Source: Variovorax sp. OK212
Lineage (GTDB): Bacteria > Pseudomonadota > Gammaproteobacteria > Burkholderiales > Burkholderiaceae_C
Direction of reading: 5' to 3'
Assembly: GCF_900112425.1 (NCBI RefSeq)
Contig: NZ_FOLP01000023.1
Location: 1 to 64,000, forward strand
Length of the DNA: 64,000 nucleotides
Position 1 is the first letter of the stretch; each line of letters starts with the position of its first letter. Both the position numbers and the translations under genes were made by a program. Below the pieces are notes generated by a model. The model saw only the letters and a list, made by a program, of their open reading frames with translations, searched no databases and was not told where the DNA came from. Shown piece after piece: positions 60,699 to 64,000 of this stretch.

Positions 60699-62543
60699 AT
60701 GCTGATCCACGTCGTTCTCGCCTTCGCCTTGTTCGAAACGCTGGCCCTCAGCGGCGTGTTGCTGGTGTGGGCGGATCGCGTCAATGGCGCCCGTTTGCTG
60801 GCCGCGTTCCTGACCGGCATCTCGATCTGGATCACGGGCAACGAGCTGCCCAACTGGTTCGGCCCCGGCGCCGAGCACGCAATGATGTTGCTGCTGGCCA
60901 CGGCACCGCTGACCTCGTCGTTCTTCTTCCATTTCTGCACCGTGTTCTGTCGTGTCGACATCGGCCGCATCGGGATCACGTGCGCCTATGCGCTCGGCGC
61001 CGGGGCCTCGCTCGCGGCAATGGTCTTCACACCCGGCTACATCGTCGAACACCGCGACATCGGCTGGCTGGCGGTGGCCGGCCCGGTCGGTTTTGCGGCG
61101 AGCATGGCGTGGGTCGTCCTTGGCATCGCTGGCGTCTGCGTGCTTCTCACCGCGCTGGCACGTGCGCGCCGGCCGGCATTCAGCCAGATTGCCGCCGTCA
61201 CCGCCTCGTGCCTCTGGGGCATGCTGTGCCTCACCGGCTACGGGATTGCCGTGCTCGACTTGCCGGTCTATCCGTTTCCATTGCTGGGACTGCCGTTCTA
61301 CCCGCTGATCCTGGTCTACGGCATCCTGCGCTATGGCGTCTTCGTCGCCAACGCATGGGCACGCCGTGCGCTGGTCTGGGCGCTGTTGCTCGCCCTGGGC
61401 GCCGCCATCGTGGCGTTGACGCCGCTGCTGCCCATCGAATCGCGCTGGATCGGCGGCCTTGCAGTCGCGGCCAGTTGCCTCGCGCTGAACGGACCGGTGC
61501 GCCGGTTCGCGGAACGGTTGATCTACCCCGGCGGCGAGGTCTCGGTGGCAGACCTTGGCAACTGGCGCCGTGTATTGCAGTCGGCCGAAACACCGCAAGC
61601 GCTGGCACTGCAAGCTTCCGCGCTGCTCAGCGAACGCATCGGAACGCAGGTAGAGGTCCGCATCGGCGATCCGCTTCCAGCAAGCCACGGCGTCCCTCGC
61701 CTGGTCTGCTCACGTGACGACGGGAGCGAGAGTGAAGGCGAAGGCTGGAGCGCGGTGCTCGAGGGCTGGGAGGCCGCGCCGCCGGGGCTGCGCCAGGTAG
61801 CGGAACTGTTCGGCACGGTCGTGTCGGACTCGGCCGCGCGCGCCGAGCAACTGCAGCAGAGCGCCGCACGCGAGCGCGAACGCCAGTTGCAAGCGCGGCT
61901 GGCCGAACTCGGTTCGCTGGCGGCAACGGTGGCGCACGACATCCGAAACCCGCTGAACATCATCGCCATGGCCGTCGCCGGCGCGCCAAGCGAAACCCGC
62001 CGGGAGGTCGCCGACCAGGTGGCCCGCATCTCGCACCTGACCCGCGACCTGCTGGACTACGCCAAGCCATGGAAGCTCGCGACCACGCAACTCGACATCG
62101 CGGCGCTGGTGCGCGCATGCGCCATGCGGCTGCCCGACGTGAGCCTTGGCGCCGGCCTCGAGCGTGAGCTGATGGCGAACGCCGACGCGCGGCGCGTCGA
62201 GCAGGCGCTCACCAACCTTTTCGAGAATGCGCGCACCGCTGTCGACGCCGGGGCATCGGGCGAAGCCAACCTGGCAAGACAGGACAAGGACAGCCGCGTC
62301 CACATCGACGCCGAGACGGTCGACCGCACGCTGCTGCTGCACGTCTGCGACAACGGCCCGGGTGTACCGGCGGAGATCCGCGAGCGCCTGTTCGAGCCCT
62401 TCGCCTCGCGCAGTGCTGGCGGCACCGGCCTTGGCCTGGCGATCGTCGCACGCATCATGAACGCCCATGGCGGCTCGGTCGCCCTGGGCGCCCGCCCACC
62501 CTGGCGCACCTGCTTCACGCTGAGTTTTCCCCTGACACCATGA
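60699..62543 (+). CDS. Membrane sensor histidine kinase (NtrB-like output)
   Basis: A 614-residue sensor kinase. Residues 1 to about 265 hold seven or eight membrane segments, then a divergent GAF-like segment (about 290-380). A short coiled coil (QQSAARERERQLQARLAELG) leads to the H box ATVAHDIRNPLN with phospho-acceptor H413. The ATPase domain shows NLFENARTAVD, CDNGPGVP and GGTGLGLAIVARI. Its TGA overlaps the ATG of the response regulator, so they form a coupled pair. The membrane part is reminiscent of the PrsK family; the signal is unknown. Confidence 0.9.
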   Translation: MLIHVVLAFALFETLALSGVLLVWADRVNGARLLAAFLTGISIWITGNELPNWFGPGAEHAMMLLLATAPLTSSFFFHFCTVFCRVDIGRIGITCAYALGAGASLAAMVFTPGYIVEHRDIGWLAVAGPVGFAASMAWVVLGIAGVCVLLTALARARRPAFSQIAAVTASCLWGMLCLTGYGIAVLDLPVYPFPLLGLPFYPLILVYGILRYGVFVANAWARRALVWALLLALGAAIVALTPLLPIESRWIGGLAVAASCLALNGPVRRFAERLIYPGGEVSVADLGNWRRVLQSAETPQALALQASALLSERIGTQVEVRIGDPLPASHGVPRLVCSRDDGSESEGEGWSAVLEGWEAAPPGLRQVAELFGTVVSDSAARAEQLQQSAARERERQLQARLAELGSLAATVAHDIRNPLNIIAMAVAGAPSETRREVADQVARISHLTRDLLDYAKPWKLATTQLDIAALVRACAMRLPDVSLGAGLERELMANADARRVEQALTNLFENARTAVDAGASGEANLARQDKDSRVHIDAETVDRTLLLHVCDNGPGVPAEIRERLFEPFASRSAGGTGLGLAIVARIMNAHGGSVALGARPPWRTCFTLSFPLTP

Positions 62544-63910
62544 ACGACATTTCTGAAACCGGTCGCGTGCTGCTCGTCGACGACGAGGCGGCGTTCCAGC
62601 GGCTGGGCGGCGCGTTCCTGCGCGACATCGGCCACGAGGTCACGCTTGCCGGCGACGGGGAGCAGGCGCTGGCGGCCTTCGACAAGCAGCGGCCCGATCT
62701 GGTGCTGCTCGACCTGGCCATGCCACCGCACATGGACCCCGAGATCGGCCTGGAGCTGATACCGCGTTTTGCGCGCGTACCGGTGATCGTGCTCACGGGG
62801 CATGGCGAACACGAGCTCGCGCTGCGTGCGACCGAGCTGGGCGCCTGGGACTTCCTGACCAAGCCGATCGATCCGGACATGCTGCGCTTCGTGGTGGCCC
62901 GCGCATTGCGAAAGGCGCGCCTGGATGCCGAACTCCTGGCACTGCGCGCGGACCAGGCCACCGACGACCTCGGCATGGTCGGCCAGGCGCCCGCCACCGC
63001 GCAGTTGCGCACGCTGGTACGCCGCGTGGCGCGCACGGCCGTCAGCGTGCTCGTGCTGGGCCCGACCGGCACCGGCAAGGAACTGGTCGCGCGCGCGCTT
63101 CACGCATGCAGCGCGCGCAGTGCCGGGCCCTTTGTCGCCATCCATTGCGGGGCACTCTCGGCAGAGCTGCTGGAAAGCGAGCTGTTCGGCCACGTGAAGG
63201 GCAGCTTCACCGGTGCCTACCGCGACCAGCCAGGCCTGGTGGAGGCCGCGCATGGCGGCACGCTGTTTCTCGACGAGGTCGGCGAAATGCCGCCGCCCAT
63301 GCAGGTCAAGTTGCTGCGCTTCCTGCAGGAAGGAGCCTTCGTGCCGGTCGGCGGCAGGACGCAGAAGCACGCCGAAACGCGCGTCGTCGCGGCGACGCAC
63401 CGCGACCTCGAAGCCATGGTGCGCGAAGGAACGTTTCGAGAAGATCTTTTCTATCGCCTGAAAGGCGTGGTGCTGCGCACCCCCGCGGTGGCCGAACGGC
63501 CGGCGGACATTCCTCTTCTGGCCACGCGCTTCCTGCACCGCGTGGCGCCGGGTGCCGGCCTGTCCGCGGGCGCCCTGGCCTGGCTCACGGCGCGTGAATG
63601 GCCCGGCAACGTGCGCGAGCTGAAGGCCGTCGTCGAATCGGCCGGTGCCCTGCTGTTGCCGGAGCAGCGCGAGGTCGACGCAGACCTCTTGCGGTTGGCC
63701 AGCGGCGATGTCGCGGAGGTCTTACGGCCGGAGGCGGCCCTGTCGGCGGCCGGCACGGGTCTTCTCGACTCGGCAATGAACGAACTGGAGCTGCGGCTGG
63801 TGCGGGACACGATGGTGGCAACAAGCGGCAATCAATCGGAGGCGGCGCGCCGACTTGGAATTTCCCGGGTCGGGCTGATCAAGAAACTGATTCGCCTCGG
63901 CTTGCGCTAG
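62540..63910 (+). CDS. Sigma-54-dependent response regulator (NtrC/PrsR-like)
   Basis: A 456-residue response regulator. The receiver has phospho-acceptor D58 (LVLLDLAMPP), LTGHGE and TKPID. The AAA+ domain has Walker A GPTGTGKE, the sigma-54 contact loop as GSFTGA rather than GAFTGA, Walker B GGTLFLDEVGEMP and the R-finger region FREDLFYRL. A Fis-type helix-turn-helix ends the protein (NQSEAARRLGISRVGLIKKL). It activates sigma-54 promoters; the only perfect sigma-54 match I noticed in this window is at 28767. The stop is adjacent to that of the convergent AraC gene. Confidence 0.93.
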   Translation: MNDISETGRVLLVDDEAAFQRLGGAFLRDIGHEVTLAGDGEQALAAFDKQRPDLVLLDLAMPPHMDPEIGLELIPRFARVPVIVLTGHGEHELALRATELGAWDFLTKPIDPDMLRFVVARALRKARLDAELLALRADQATDDLGMVGQAPATAQLRTLVRRVARTAVSVLVLGPTGTGKELVARALHACSARSAGPFVAIHCGALSAELLESELFGHVKGSFTGAYRDQPGLVEAAHGGTLFLDEVGEMPPPMQVKLLRFLQEGAFVPVGGRTQKHAETRVVAATHRDLEAMVREGTFREDLFYRLKGVVLRTPAVAERPADIPLLATRFLHRVAPGAGLSAGALAWLTAREWPGNVRELKAVVESAGALLLPEQREVDADLLRLASGDVAEVLRPEAALSAAGTGLLDSAMNELELRLVRDTMVATSGNQSEAARRLGISRVGLIKKLIRLGLR

Positions 63911-64000
63911 CTAGCCGCGTGCGTTCACCACATGCTCGCGCCGGAAGTTTCTCGGCGTGCTCCCCACCCACTGCCGAAACCGCCGATTGAAATACGCCTC
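63911..64000 (-). CDS. AraC-family regulator, C-terminal end (5' end outside window)
   Basis: The minus-strand frame is open to the window edge and encodes EAYFNRRFRQWVGSTP then RNFRREHVVNARG before the TAG at 63911-63913. This is the second helix-turn-helix of an AraC/XylS-type DNA-binding domain. It is convergent with the response regulator with no intervening base. Confidence 0.85.
   Translation of the reverse strand, partial: EAYFNRRFRQWVGSTPRNFRREHVVNARG

Overview
The window is very GC-rich, densely packed DNA that most resembles a soil or plant-associated betaproteobacterium of the Burkholderiales, probably Comamonadaceae and Variovorax-like. This is inferred from gene content: many LysR, MocR and GntR regulators, several uptake systems, and a characteristic intergenic repeat. 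No rRNA gene is present and I recognise no tRNA gene. Most genes are ordinary chromosomal genes. Four stretches look acquired or decayed: 1-3000, 19.9-21.0 kb, 42.5-43.0 kb, and the small Mrr-like nuclease at 44.3-45.0 kb.

Layout. 1-3 kb: the end of an unknown gene, a small unknown gene, a complete IS1182-family element with 16-bp perfect terminal inverted repeats, and a small gene preceded by a 77-nt structured RNA that matches the plan of phage C4 antisense RNA. 3.1-6.7 kb: a LysR gene convergent with a TauABC-type sulfonate transporter. 7-7.2 kb: an intergenic repeat. 7.2-19.9 kb: a MocR regulator divergent from an SnoaL-like protein, an FAD amine oxidase, a five-gene peptide-type ABC transporter, an amidohydrolase and a COG0523 metallochaperone (the last genes overlap), then a GNAT gene. 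20.2-20.7 kb: a frameshifted phage-type DNA adenine methylase. 21-26.5 kb: small proteins, a zinc alcohol dehydrogenase, an aldo/keto reductase, a LysR regulator and a cupin/CMD pair. Two near-identical TCATGA-N7-TCATGA sites appear to tie the LysR to both sides. 26.6-28.5 kb: an orphan GspE/PulE ATPase.

28.8-42.4 kb is one large catabolic island. It holds an IclR regulator preceded by a perfect sigma-54 promoter match, a TRAP transporter, an amidase, two FAH-superfamily hydratase-like enzymes, a class V aminotransferase, an MFS carrier, an arylmalonate-decarboxylase/maleate-isomerase-like protein, a hydantoinase/dihydropyrimidinase, a hydantoin-racemase-family protein lacking both catalytic cysteines, and a GntR regulator. 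Together these suggest import and ring-opening of a cyclic amide (hydantoin, dihydropyrimidine or ureide), then amide hydrolysis and transamination. The substrate is not known.

43.1-46.9 kb: a GH100/amylo-glucosidase-like gene, an Mrr-type nuclease, a diguanylate cyclase and a DUF1801 gene. 52.4-47.0 kb (minus strand) is the most unusual locus. It is an apparent operon of a CNNM/CorC protein, a zinc-ribbon pseudokinase, a vWA (MIDAS) protein, a highly divergent adenylosuccinate-synthetase homologue, a small membrane protein and a DUF1801 protein. The PurA homologue keeps the P-loop Asp and the active-site His but lacks the aspartate-binding loop, and the kinase lacks the DFG Asp and the catalytic-loop Lys and Asn. 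I regard this as the best candidate for an undescribed system. 52.5-64 kb: ApaH, an M20 peptidase with a divergent LysR, a GNAT/MocR divergent pair, a DUF4166 plus TIGR01777 epimerase pair, an NtrBC-like two-component system, and the end of an AraC regulator at the window edge.
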